Source: Prevotella sp. UBA2711
Lineage (GTDB): Bacteria > Bacteroidota > Bacteroidia > Bacteroidales > Bacteroidaceae
DNA length: 64,000 nucleotides
Assembly: GCA_002354095.1 (NCBI GenBank)
Contig: DEKX01000036.1
Coordinates: 1-64,000, forward strand
Reading direction: 5' to 3'
Below are positions 38,691-46,246 of this stretch, piece by piece. Below the pieces are notes generated by a model that worked only from the letters and a program-made list of their open reading frames with translations, made no database searches and was not told where the DNA came from. Both the position numbers and the translations under genes were made by a program. The stretch's first letter is position 1, and each line of letters begins with the position of its first letter.

Positions 38691-39520
38691 TGATTACACC
38701 AATTGCTAAAATCAATCTCGGATTGAACGTAGTTGAACGCCGCCCTGACGGTTACCACAATCTGCAAACCGTTTTCTATCCGGTCGCCATCAAGGATGCA
38801 CTTGAAATATATCCGATGGCAGAACAATTCCCCTCGGAATTTAACTGCGACATCAAAATAACGAACATCCCCGTAGAAGGCGATGAACAGCGCAATTTGG
38901 TAGTAAAGGCCTATAACCTTCTGAAAGCCGATTTCCCCCAGCTGCCCCGTCTGCATGCCCATCTATACAAGGGCATTCCTACACAAGCAGGCATGGGAGG
39001 CGGTTCAAGTGATGCTTCCGCTATGTTGCTGTTATTGAACGATACATTCAACCTGCAACTCACAGACGAGCAGCTTATCAATTATGCCGCCCGATTAGGT
39101 GCCGACTGTCCTTTCTTTATTCTCAATCGCCCTGCTTATGCTGAAGGTATCGGTGAGAAACTTCAACCTATCGCACTTGATCTTTCCGACTGGTATATTG
39201 CCGTGGTACGACCTGATATACCTGTTCCCACCAAAGAAGCCTTTTCGCTTATTACGCCAGCGTTTCCCTCAAAAAACTGCAAAGACATCGTGATGCAACC
39301 CGTAGAAACATGGCGTAACGAACTGATTAATGACTTCGAAAAGAGTGTATTTGCGCTTCACCCTGAAATCGGTGCCATAAAAGAACAACTCTATGATATG
39401 GGGGCGACTTATGCTGCTATGAGTGGTAGTGGTAGTTCTATCTTCGGTCTCTTCAAACATCCAATAGACTTAAAAGAATCATTTGGAGATATGTTTTCCA
39501 CCTGCATTAAACTGACATAA
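38687..39520 (+). CDS. ispE: 4-diphosphocytidyl-2-C-methyl-D-erythritol kinase
   Basis: The 277-residue product is a GHMP kinase with the IspE motifs PIAKINLGLNVVERRPDGYH, ATP loop QAGMGGGSSDASAML and late MSGSGSSIFGLF. It phosphorylates CDP-methylerythritol in the MEP route to isoprenoids. Last gene of the + operon; its stop codon lies inside the T-tract of the terminator that serves the opposite strand. Confidence 0.95.
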   Translation: MMITPIAKINLGLNVVERRPDGYHNLQTVFYPVAIKDALEIYPMAEQFPSEFNCDIKITNIPVEGDEQRNLVVKAYNLLKADFPQLPRLHAHLYKGIPTQAGMGGGSSDASAMLLLLNDTFNLQLTDEQLINYAARLGADCPFFILNRPAYAEGIGEKLQPIALDLSDWYIAVVRPDIPVPTKEAFSLITPAFPSKNCKDIVMQPVETWRNELINDFEKSVFALHPEIGAIKEQLYDMGATYAAMSGSGSSIFGLFKHPIDLKESFGDMFSTCIKLT

Positions 39521-39547
39521 AAAAAGAATGATTGTCTCACGACAATC
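39519..39547 (-). terminator. Terminator for minus-strand transcription
   Basis: GATTGTC/GACAATC (39530-39547) is followed on the minus strand by ATTCTTTTTTT. It would end the sRNA and the ten-gene ileS operon. On the + strand no T tract follows. Confidence 0.75.
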
Positions 39548-39588
39548 AATCTTCCATTAACCTTAATAATCTAATACCATGAAAAACA
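39519..39588 (-). ncRNA. Candidate small RNA of about 70 nt
   Basis: A minus-strand -7 box TATCTTTG (39594-39601), with CTTG 20 bp upstream, would start a transcript near 39588. It ends at the hairpin GATTGTC-GTGA-GACAATC and a T run. No ORF of note lies in it. The stretch is the leader-like sequence seen as CTTAATAATCTAATACCATG on the other strand. It may be an independent sRNA or an antisense RNA to the ispE 3' end. Confidence 0.5.
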
Positions 39589-39668
39589 CATTGCAAAGAT
39601 ATACATAATTCTCTCTCGATGCAAGAAATGTGTTAAACCATGATACAAGATTTAATATATTTTAAGTT

Positions 39669-40232
39669 CTACGGCTTCCAATGAACACATTTTAAGAATT
39701 GATTATCCTCTTTAGGTTCGTTTGATACCTCTTCAACCTCTCCCAGCTCCTTCACATTGACAGGGTAAAAGTCAGCAGGATGATTATCAAACCAACGAAT
39801 CACATAGGGTTGCCGAGGAATATCCACATATCTTTCTGCGTCTAATGGGCGCCAATGAACGGAAAAGACTTCCAGTTTACTCTCCTTGATATCCTGACCA
39901 TAGGTGGTAAGCATACAAATTACCTGATTACAACTGTCAACAGGTTCATTTACGGGCATCAAGTGCATTTTGATAGTTTTTGAAGCGCTGACTTTTAACG
40001 TCAGATGCTTATCGGACAGCCCCAACATCTGACTCTTACCCCCAAGTTCATTAGTAACTACCGCATCCATGTTGGAGTCTATAAAGTCAATGAAATCGAG
40101 CTTATTATTCTCCGTAAGATAAGGCAACATGCTGTCAGGCATCTGAAGAAATATATCCCTCATCTTCGGCTGTGCCCCACATAGGGACAACAGCGAAGAC
40201 ATCAGGAAACCTATTACAAATAATCTTTTCAT
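39669..40232 (-). CDS. DUF3256 family secreted protein
   Basis: The 187-residue product begins with a signal peptide (MKRLFVIGFLMSSLLSLCGA) and matches the DUF3256 pattern MRDIFLQMPDSMLPYLTENN, LDFIDFIDSNMDAVVTNELG. The family is restricted to Bacteroidetes and has no known function. A start 21 nt upstream would overlap paaK; the signal peptide favours this one. Last gene of the long minus operon. Confidence 0.82.
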   Translation of the reverse strand: MKRLFVIGFLMSSLLSLCGAQPKMRDIFLQMPDSMLPYLTENNKLDFIDFIDSNMDAVVTNELGGKSQMLGLSDKHLTLKVSASKTIKMHLMPVNEPVDSCNQVICMLTTYGQDIKESKLEVFSVHWRPLDAERYVDIPRQPYVIRWFDNHPADFYPVNVKELGEVEEVSNEPKEDNQFLKCVHWKP

Positions 40233-40245
40233 ATCCAGCTGATTA

Positions 40246-41553
40246 TTATCCACGACCAGGACGCAGATCCTTCACACGAACGGCCTTGCCTTCACTCTGA
40301 GGCAGCGAGCCCTTCTTGACGAGTTTTACACGAGGTGTCAACAGTATCTCGTCTTTCAATGCACGCTGTATGTCACGAGTCATCTTCTGGAGTTCGGGAT
40401 AAACATCCGTATTCAATCCATCCAGTTCTACTTCAACGGTCATGATATCATTATCATCCTCCGTATCGAGCGTGATGAGATAGTTACTGCCAAGACCAGG
40501 ATACTGTACCAGAATCTTCTCGACCTGCATGGGGAATACATTGACACCCTTGATAATGAACATGTCGTCAGTACGTCCTTTGATACGGTCAATACGGCGA
40601 TGGGTACGTCCACAAGGACACTCACCTGGAATGATACGAGTCAAGTCGCGAGTGCGATAGCGCAAAATAGGCATCATCGTACGATCAAGTGTTGTCAGAA
40701 TCATCTCACCGATTTCACCATCGGGTACCGGTTCCAATGTATCCGGGTCAACAATCTCTAAGATATAGTTATCTTCCCACAGGTGCATACCATTCTGCTC
40801 CAAACACTCAAAGGCTACACCTGGACCATTCATTTCAGTCATACCGAACGAATTGTAAGCCTTGACATCCAGCAGACGCTCAATTCGACGACGCTGCTCT
40901 TCGGTATGGGGTTCGGCACCGATAAAGAGCGTGCGCAACTTGGTAGAGCGAGGATCAACGCCTTCCTCTTGGAACACCTCAGCCAAACGGATAGCGTATG
41001 AAGGGATAGCATGCAAACAAGTAGTTCCGAAGTCTTTGATAAACATAATCTGACGCTTGGAATTACCAGCAGCAGCAGGAACAGTTGTAGCGCCCAGTTT
41101 CTCCGCACCATACTGGAAGCCCAATCCACCTGTAAACATACCGTAACCGCTTGAGTTCTGGAAAACATCCGTATCACGGCATCCCACCATATACATATCA
41201 CGCGCTATCATGTTGGCCCATGAATCAATATCATGGCGCGAATAGGTTACCACTGTAGGATGTCCTGTTGTACCACTGGTAGAATGAATACGGATAGCGT
41301 CTTTCATATCTCCGCCTACCAATCCGAAAGGATAGTTATCGCGCAAATCCTGTTTGGTAGTAAAAGGTATCTTACGGATATCCGCTACGGTTTGAATACT
41401 GTCAGGGGTAATACCCAAATCGCCCAGACGCTTCTTATAGAAAGGCGACTTCAGGGCTACTTCGATCGACTGACGTAGTTTCTTTACTTGCAAAGCCTCT
41501 AATTCTTTGCGTGGCATTGTCTCTAATTCCGGTTGCCAATACTTACTATTCAT
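40246..41553 (-). CDS. paaK: Phenylacetate-CoA ligase
   Basis: The 435-residue adenylate-forming enzyme shows SIHSTSGTTGHPTVVTYS-type AMP-binding loop (IHSTSGTTGHP), YNSFGMTEMNGPG, and RYRTRDLTRIIPGECPCGR, IDRIKGRTDDMFIIKGVNVF. It activates phenylacetate (or indoleacetate) to the CoA ester using ATP. In fermenting Bacteroidales it usually works with indolepyruvate oxidoreductase in aromatic acid use; that partner is not in the window. 15 bp behind the ABC gene. Confidence 0.93.
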   Translation of the reverse strand: MNSKYWQPELETMPRKELEALQVKKLRQSIEVALKSPFYKKRLGDLGITPDSIQTVADIRKIPFTTKQDLRDNYPFGLVGGDMKDAIRIHSTSGTTGHPTVVTYSRHDIDSWANMIARDMYMVGCRDTDVFQNSSGYGMFTGGLGFQYGAEKLGATTVPAAAGNSKRQIMFIKDFGTTCLHAIPSYAIRLAEVFQEEGVDPRSTKLRTLFIGAEPHTEEQRRRIERLLDVKAYNSFGMTEMNGPGVAFECLEQNGMHLWEDNYILEIVDPDTLEPVPDGEIGEMILTTLDRTMMPILRYRTRDLTRIIPGECPCGRTHRRIDRIKGRTDDMFIIKGVNVFPMQVEKILVQYPGLGSNYLITLDTEDDNDIMTVEVELDGLNTDVYPELQKMTRDIQRALKDEILLTPRVKLVKKGSLPQSEGKAVRVKDLRPGRG

Positions 41554-41568
41554 ATTATTTCGTTTTTA

Positions 41569-42213
41569 TTATAATTTCAACTTATAGTCATATTCCAGCG
41601 GCAATTGTTTGCCGATACTTGTGGCTATGATACCACACTGAGTCTGACGCTTCACTTGTAGAAGGATGTCTGCCATCAGTTCTGCATTACGATCGTCAAG
41701 ATGGGAAATAGGTTCGTCAATGACGAGGAAATCGAAAGGCTGTGCCAGCGTACGGATAAAGGCTACCCGCTGCTGCTGACCTTGTGAAAGAAGACCAGCC
41801 TTTACGTCTTTTTTATCGGCAATACCCAATGACTCCAACCATCTTTCAATATCAGCAACTGAGATGTGCTGGGTCAATTGGTTCTTGATAACGATATTCT
41901 CCCAGGCAGTCAGTTCAGCAAACAGGCGCATCTCCTGAAACAGCATACTGATGTGGCGCTGGCGGATATCTACCCATTGCCCCACTTGATATTGACTGAT
42001 ATCATCACCATCGAAGAAAATAGTTCCGCTATAATCGTGCCGGTAACCCAACAGATAACTGCAGAAGGTGCTCTTCCCCATCCCGCTGTCGGCTTCTATC
42101 AGATAACTATTGCCTTTTTCGAAATGGACTTCAGTATTCCACACTTCGGAAGCCAAGTCCGTACGCTGCGCAAAGACCTGGGGTAATACCTGATGAAGTG
42201 AAATCTGTTGCAT
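41569..42213 (-). CDS. ABC-type ATP-binding protein
   Basis: The 214-residue protein holds Walker A EADSGMGKSTFCSYLLG, signature LLSQGQQQRVAFIRTLA and Walker B FDFLVIDEPISHLDD. The size fits a stand-alone nucleotide-binding subunit. No permease gene is adjacent, so its partner and substrate are unknown. Confidence 0.9.
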   Translation of the reverse strand: MQQISLHQVLPQVFAQRTDLASEVWNTEVHFEKGNSYLIEADSGMGKSTFCSYLLGYRHDYSGTIFFDGDDISQYQVGQWVDIRQRHISMLFQEMRLFAELTAWENIVIKNQLTQHISVADIERWLESLGIADKKDVKAGLLSQGQQQRVAFIRTLAQPFDFLVIDEPISHLDDRNAELMADILLQVKRQTQCGIIATSIGKQLPLEYDYKLKL

Positions 42214-42228
42214 ACCTTATTATATATA

Positions 42229-42951
42229 TTATAGTTGTTTTGTCAACTGTGCCATCATAACGGCTGATAATCCAGCTGTTTCTGTGCGCAATCTGCTGGT
42301 ACCCAAATGTACCGATTTCCAACCGCGACTGACTGCCTCTCGAACCTCGTCAATCGAGAAGTCGCCTTCAGGACCAATCATAATAGTGACATCGTCCGCA
42401 GCGGGTTGTTTTTTCAGCAAATCGAAAAGACCTTCACGCGGCACTTCTTCGTAACAATGGGCAATATACTTGCCCCCTTGTCTTTCGGTCGCTATAAAAT
42501 CTTCAAACGACTGCATCTCATGCAAAACCGTCTTCCATGCTTTACGACTTTGTTTCATAGCCGAAACTGCAATCTTCTCCAAACGCGGAACCTTGACTAC
42601 CTGACGTTCTGAGAATTTACAGTTGAGGAAAGATATTTCATCGACACCGATTTCTACCGCTTTTTCAATCAACCACTCCATCCGTTCTACCAGTTTGGTG
42701 GGAGCAATCGCCAAGTGTATGTGTCCTTGCCAAGTCCTGTCCTGTAACAAAGTTTCTTGTATGTCGTACATGCAGTGATGGTTCGATGCAACCGTAACGA
42801 CAGCCCGATAGAAAGTTCCCTGTCCGTCCATCAGCATCATTTCGTCACCTTCCGACAATCTCAACACTCTCACTGCGTGTGTAGCTTCGTCGGCTGGCAA
42901 CTCACGGATGTTGGCCGCATCGGGCACATAGAAATATCTTACTTCTTTCAT
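42229..42951 (-). CDS. rsmE: 16S rRNA (uracil1498-N3)-methyltransferase
   Basis: The 240-residue SPOUT enzyme shows HAVRVLRLSEGDEMMLMDGQ, LAIAPTKLVERMEWLIEKAV, KQSRKAW and the knotted SAM site IGPEGDFSIDEVREA … VHLGTSRLRTETAGLSAV. It methylates U1498 of 16S rRNA. 3 bp from the MFS gene. Confidence 0.95.
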   Translation of the reverse strand: MKEVRYFYVPDAANIRELPADEATHAVRVLRLSEGDEMMLMDGQGTFYRAVVTVASNHHCMYDIQETLLQDRTWQGHIHLAIAPTKLVERMEWLIEKAVEIGVDEISFLNCKFSERQVVKVPRLEKIAVSAMKQSRKAWKTVLHEMQSFEDFIATERQGGKYIAHCYEEVPREGLFDLLKKQPAADDVTIMIGPEGDFSIDEVREAVSRGWKSVHLGTSRLRTETAGLSAVMMAQLTKQL

Positions 42952-42954
42952 CTC

Positions 42955-44202
42955 TTACACCTTTAAATCTTTTTTCTTCGGACGGAATATCAAAGCAAAA
43001 GCAATAGCTATTACAAGGGCATAAGCAGCAAACAGATACCAACAGGTAGTCCATTCAATATGACCGTCGGCAGTTGTGTAATTATTCACAAGCGTCTGGG
43101 CAGCTAAAGAGCCGATAGTTGCTCCGAGTCCATTGTTCATCAATATAAATAATCCCTGAGCACTCGAACGCAGCTCGGCTGGTGCCGAGTTGTTAACAAA
43201 CAAAGAACCGCTGATGTTGAAGAAATCGAATGCTACACCATATATTATCATTGACAAGATGAACAGCCAGATTCCATTTCCAGGATTACCGGCACCCAAG
43301 AATGCAAAACGTAGCACCCAGGCAAAAATGGCTATCAACATCACATTCTTGATACCATAACGAGGCATAAAGAACGGGATAAGCAGAATACAGAATGTCT
43401 CACTAACCTGAGATATAGAATATAACAAAACAGGATATTTCACGCCAAAGGATTCCGCATATTCAGGGATATTCTGAAAATGAGAGATATAGGGCGTAGC
43501 AAAAGCGTTCGTAATATGCAGACAAACACCGATGAAGATAGAGAATATAAAGAAGATAGCCATCTTGCGCTGTCTAAAAAGCGTGAATGCCTCAAGACCG
43601 AAAATGGAAGAGAATGACTTCTTTTTCAATTTGACAATCGGACAGGAAGGTAGCAGGAAAGAATAGAAAAACAGTAGCAAACTCAAGACACCGCTTACTA
43701 TAAACTGATAATAGTTCTGTTCATAATCCAAAAAGTCAACAAGCCACATAGTTGCGATGAAACCAACCGTACCGAACATGCGGATAGCGGGAAATTCCTT
43801 AACGGTATCCATACCAGCCTGATGCATAGCACTATATGCTGTTGAGTATGATAAAGACAACGTAGGCATATAGAAGGCTATACTCATACTAAACAATCCA
43901 TAGAGTATAGAAAATTCGACCTGATGACCATAAATATATCCATACCATCCAAGCATCAGCATAAAAAAGCCAGCCACTATATGGCAATAACCAAATAAGC
44001 GTTGCGCCGGAATCCAACGGTCAGCGATAAAACCCATAACAGGCGGCATGAAAATCGATACGATGCCCTGCATCGCGTAAAACGCGCCAATATGACTGCC
44101 CATACCTACTCGACTGAGATAGATACCCATGCACGTCAGATAGGAACCCCATACAGCAAACTGCAGGAAATTCATGATGGCTAAACGTATTTTCAATGTC
44201 AT
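42955..44202 (-). CDS. MFS nucleoside:H+ symporter-like permease
   Basis: The 415-residue membrane protein with about 12 helices opens MTLKIRLAIMNFLQFAVWGS, resembling the NupG/XapB nucleoside:H+ symporter group (WGSYLTCMGIYL, GIVSIFMPPVMGFIADRWIP). It likely imports nucleosides across the inner membrane; substrate not decided by sequence. Confidence 0.85.
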   Translation of the reverse strand: MTLKIRLAIMNFLQFAVWGSYLTCMGIYLSRVGMGSHIGAFYAMQGIVSIFMPPVMGFIADRWIPAQRLFGYCHIVAGFFMLMLGWYGYIYGHQVEFSILYGLFSMSIAFYMPTLSLSYSTAYSAMHQAGMDTVKEFPAIRMFGTVGFIATMWLVDFLDYEQNYYQFIVSGVLSLLLFFYSFLLPSCPIVKLKKKSFSSIFGLEAFTLFRQRKMAIFFIFSIFIGVCLHITNAFATPYISHFQNIPEYAESFGVKYPVLLYSISQVSETFCILLIPFFMPRYGIKNVMLIAIFAWVLRFAFLGAGNPGNGIWLFILSMIIYGVAFDFFNISGSLFVNNSAPAELRSSAQGLFILMNNGLGATIGSLAAQTLVNNYTTADGHIEWTTCWYLFAAYALVIAIAFALIFRPKKKDLKV

Positions 44203-44214
44203 GGTCCTATGTCT

Positions 44215-44448
44215 TTATATCATTGGTTCGTCGGCGTTCCAAAGTGTCAGCTCGCCGTCATGGTTGCTTTTTAAGCTTAGCCGGTTGCTGATCCACTCGG
44301 TGAATGGGAGTTCTCTCTCGAGTGGGTAGTATCGCTCCACTTTCCCGTTGGATAGCTCTACGACCTGTTGTGTCAGGATTGCTCCCTCGGTCGTCAACAG
44401 CTCTGGACATGCTATCCTTCTTGATTTCTTCGTTGGTTTGAGGGCCAT
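44215..44448 (-). CDS. Small conserved protein overlapping the DUF4296 gene, 77 aa
   Basis: The ORF reads LTTEGAILTQQVVELSNGKV then ERYYPLERELPFTEWISNRL, a pattern of a small Bacteroidales protein usually found behind DUF4296 genes (QVVEL-x-x-G-x-V-x-x-YYPL-x-x-E-x-PFTEW). It overlaps the 3' end of the DUF4296 gene by 191 bp in another frame. Alternative starts inside the ORF would shorten the overlap, but the conserved part itself lies largely within it. Function unknown. Confidence 0.65.
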   Translation of the reverse strand: MALKPTKKSRRIACPELLTTEGAILTQQVVELSNGKVERYYPLERELPFTEWISNRLSLKSNHDGELTLWNADEPMI

Positions 44449-45226
44449 TTTTAGGTTGTTTTTGATGGAAACGAATCAACTGTATCTGACTGATAAACAG
44501 TAGTTTTCTGGCTTCCATGTCACGATCGTTATTATTCAGATAGATAAAACCACGCAATTCCTGCAGAGTTCCCTCACGATTCTGAGGCAAGTGCACCTTC
44601 GATTCACCAGTCATTGCAATATGCGTCACCGTCTGTATAATACTGTCACCATCATATTTCGCAACAAGACATACTATAGCATCGCGCGAACCACTCTGAT
44701 AGATAAAGTCAGACATAAACTGGAAAAGGAAGTAGTCGCCCTTGTGATAAGAGGTATCAGCCTTCACATAAATATCAAAACGATTACCTGTCGGTTTGGG
44801 CGTCAGCAAAACATCCGTTTCGTTCTGCCAGACATTAGCTGTATCTCCCGTAGTGCTATAGGTTGAGTATTTACCTATGTCACCTACCGATGCTCCCAAA
44901 GCCTTGGCGTCGTCGTTCAAGCGTTCTCGCACATCCTGATAGATACCCTTCAGGCGCTCAGCATGTGAATAGTAATAAACTAACGAAGAGTCGAATTCGG
45001 CTTCCGTCACACCATGTTTCTTGAGCACTGCCAAGAAGTAAGCACTGCGATTATAGTTATTTTCCTCGCTACTTCTCGAACGGTCTTCGTTGGCCATTGC
45101 CTGAGCTACATGATAATCGTAGAGAATATCCTCCAAATCACCAGGCTGAATAAACTGCTTGGGAACGGTTGGCTTACAACCCATGATGGCTATCACCAAC
45201 AGAACAATCGTAAGGCTATTCTTCAT
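44258..45226 (-). CDS. DUF4296 domain lipoprotein
   Basis: The 322-residue product has a lipoprotein signal (MKNSLTIVLLVIAIMGC, lipobox IMGC) and the DUF4296 start QFIQPGDLEDILYDYHVAQA. The end after about residue 250 is polar and rich in Arg, Gln and Pro (QPKNGPQTNEEIKKDS, TTGRRAIQRESGAILP) and is the shadow of the overlapping small gene. Probably an outer-membrane-anchored protein of unknown role. Its start overlaps lspA by 11 nt, apt since LspA processes lipoproteins. Confidence 0.85.
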   Translation of the reverse strand: MKNSLTIVLLVIAIMGCKPTVPKQFIQPGDLEDILYDYHVAQAMANEDRSRSSEENNYNRSAYFLAVLKKHGVTEAEFDSSLVYYYSHAERLKGIYQDVRERLNDDAKALGASVGDIGKYSTYSTTGDTANVWQNETDVLLTPKPTGNRFDIYVKADTSYHKGDYFLFQFMSDFIYQSGSRDAIVCLVAKYDGDSIIQTVTHIAMTGESKVHLPQNREGTLQELRGFIYLNNNDRDMEARKLLFISQIQLIRFHQKQPKNGPQTNEEIKKDSMSRAVDDRGSNPDTTGRRAIQRESGAILPTRERTPIHRVDQQPAKLKKQP

Positions 45227-45863
45227 TAGTTTTTGTTTCCTTTTTGAGTGTTATCTCAGAAATTTCATCACGATAGAAAATCAGCAACAGCACTACACCC
45301 ACTGAGATTGCGGAGTCTGCAAAATTGAAGATAGGACTGAAGAATACAAATGATTCACCACCCATCATCGGTACCCAGTCGGGCCATGTGGTAACTATGA
45401 GAGGAAAGTAGAACATATCTACTACCTTACCCATGAGGAAGGGGGCATACCCCGTACCGAAAGGTACAAAATAAGAGGTATAAAACTCTGACGAGGCGTT
45501 GAAGATCAGACCGTAAAACATCGAATCAAAGATATTGCCGGCTGCACCAGCCATCACCATAGCCAGACAGAAGATGTAGCCCCAGCGGGCTTTTTTCTTT
45601 ACCTGACCTGCGATATACCACCCCAGAATGCCTACAGCGAAAATGCGGAACAGAGACAGCACCAGTTTGCTGCCTATCTCCATACCATAAGCCATACCGT
45701 TGTTTTCTATAAACACGATCTTAAACCACGAGAATATCTCAATTTGTTCGTGAAGTGTCATATTCGTCTTCACCCAAATCTTGATAATCTGGTCTACAAC
45801 GAGGATGACCGTTACTACAGCAACAGCCATCCATCCGCGTTTTGCAATACTTTGATCCTTCAT
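45216..45863 (-). CDS. lspA: Lipoprotein signal peptidase II
   Basis: The 215-residue membrane protein shows the LspA motifs VDQIIKIWVKTNM, FIENNGMAYGM, GAAGNIFDSMFYGLI (first catalytic Asp) and FNFADSAISVGVVLLL (second catalytic Asp). It is longer than the classical enzyme (about 165) because of an inserted loop of the Bacteroidetes type. Its ATG follows directly after the dksA-like stop (TAAATG). Confidence 0.95.
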   Translation of the reverse strand: MKDQSIAKRGWMAVAVVTVILVVDQIIKIWVKTNMTLHEQIEIFSWFKIVFIENNGMAYGMEIGSKLVLSLFRIFAVGILGWYIAGQVKKKARWGYIFCLAMVMAGAAGNIFDSMFYGLIFNASSEFYTSYFVPFGTGYAPFLMGKVVDMFYFPLIVTTWPDWVPMMGGESFVFFSPIFNFADSAISVGVVLLLIFYRDEISEITLKKETKTNEE

Positions 45864-46244
45864 TTATTTCTTGCCAGCCATCTTTGACTCCACACTCAGC
45901 GTAGCATGGGGTACGGCGCGCAATCGCTCCTTTGGAATCAGTTTGCCGGTGATACGGTCAATACCATAAGTCTTGTTCTCGATACGCACTAAAGCAGCCT
46001 TCAGTCCTTGGATGAATTTCTGCTGACGGCCAGCCATTTGTATCAATTCCTCTTTCGACTGGGTAGCACTACCCTCCTCCAAAGCCTTGTAGGTAGGAGA
46101 CGTGTCATCCACATCATTGGAGTCTTTGTTCATCAATACATTCATCATCTGGTCATAGTCACGCTTGGCCAGTGCTAACTTTTCGTTGATAATCTGGCGG
46201 AACTCCTCGAGTTCCTCATCAGAATAGCGGGTCTTTTCTGCCAT
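45864..46244 (-). CDS. TraR/DksA-family protein without zinc cysteines
   Basis: The 126-residue product has the DksA layout: N-terminal coiled coil (ELEEFRQIINEKLALAKRDY) with acidic tip (DSNDVDDTSPTY) and C-terminal KTYGIDRITGKLIPKERLRA. No Cys is present in the whole protein; the normal YGICxxTGKxI motif has Asp in place of Cys. Members bind RNA polymerase in the secondary channel; here the fold must be stable without zinc. It sits between ileS (2 bp) and lspA (0 bp). Confidence 0.88.
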   Translation of the reverse strand: MAEKTRYSDEELEEFRQIINEKLALAKRDYDQMMNVLMNKDSNDVDDTSPTYKALEEGSATQSKEELIQMAGRQQKFIQGLKAALVRIENKTYGIDRITGKLIPKERLRAVPHATLSVESKMAGKK

Positions 46245-46246
46245 AA

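Noticed and set aside
39579..39608. Nine-codon + ORF (MKNTLQRYT) as leader peptide
   Set aside because: No gene follows on the + strand; the promoter signals point to the minus strand.
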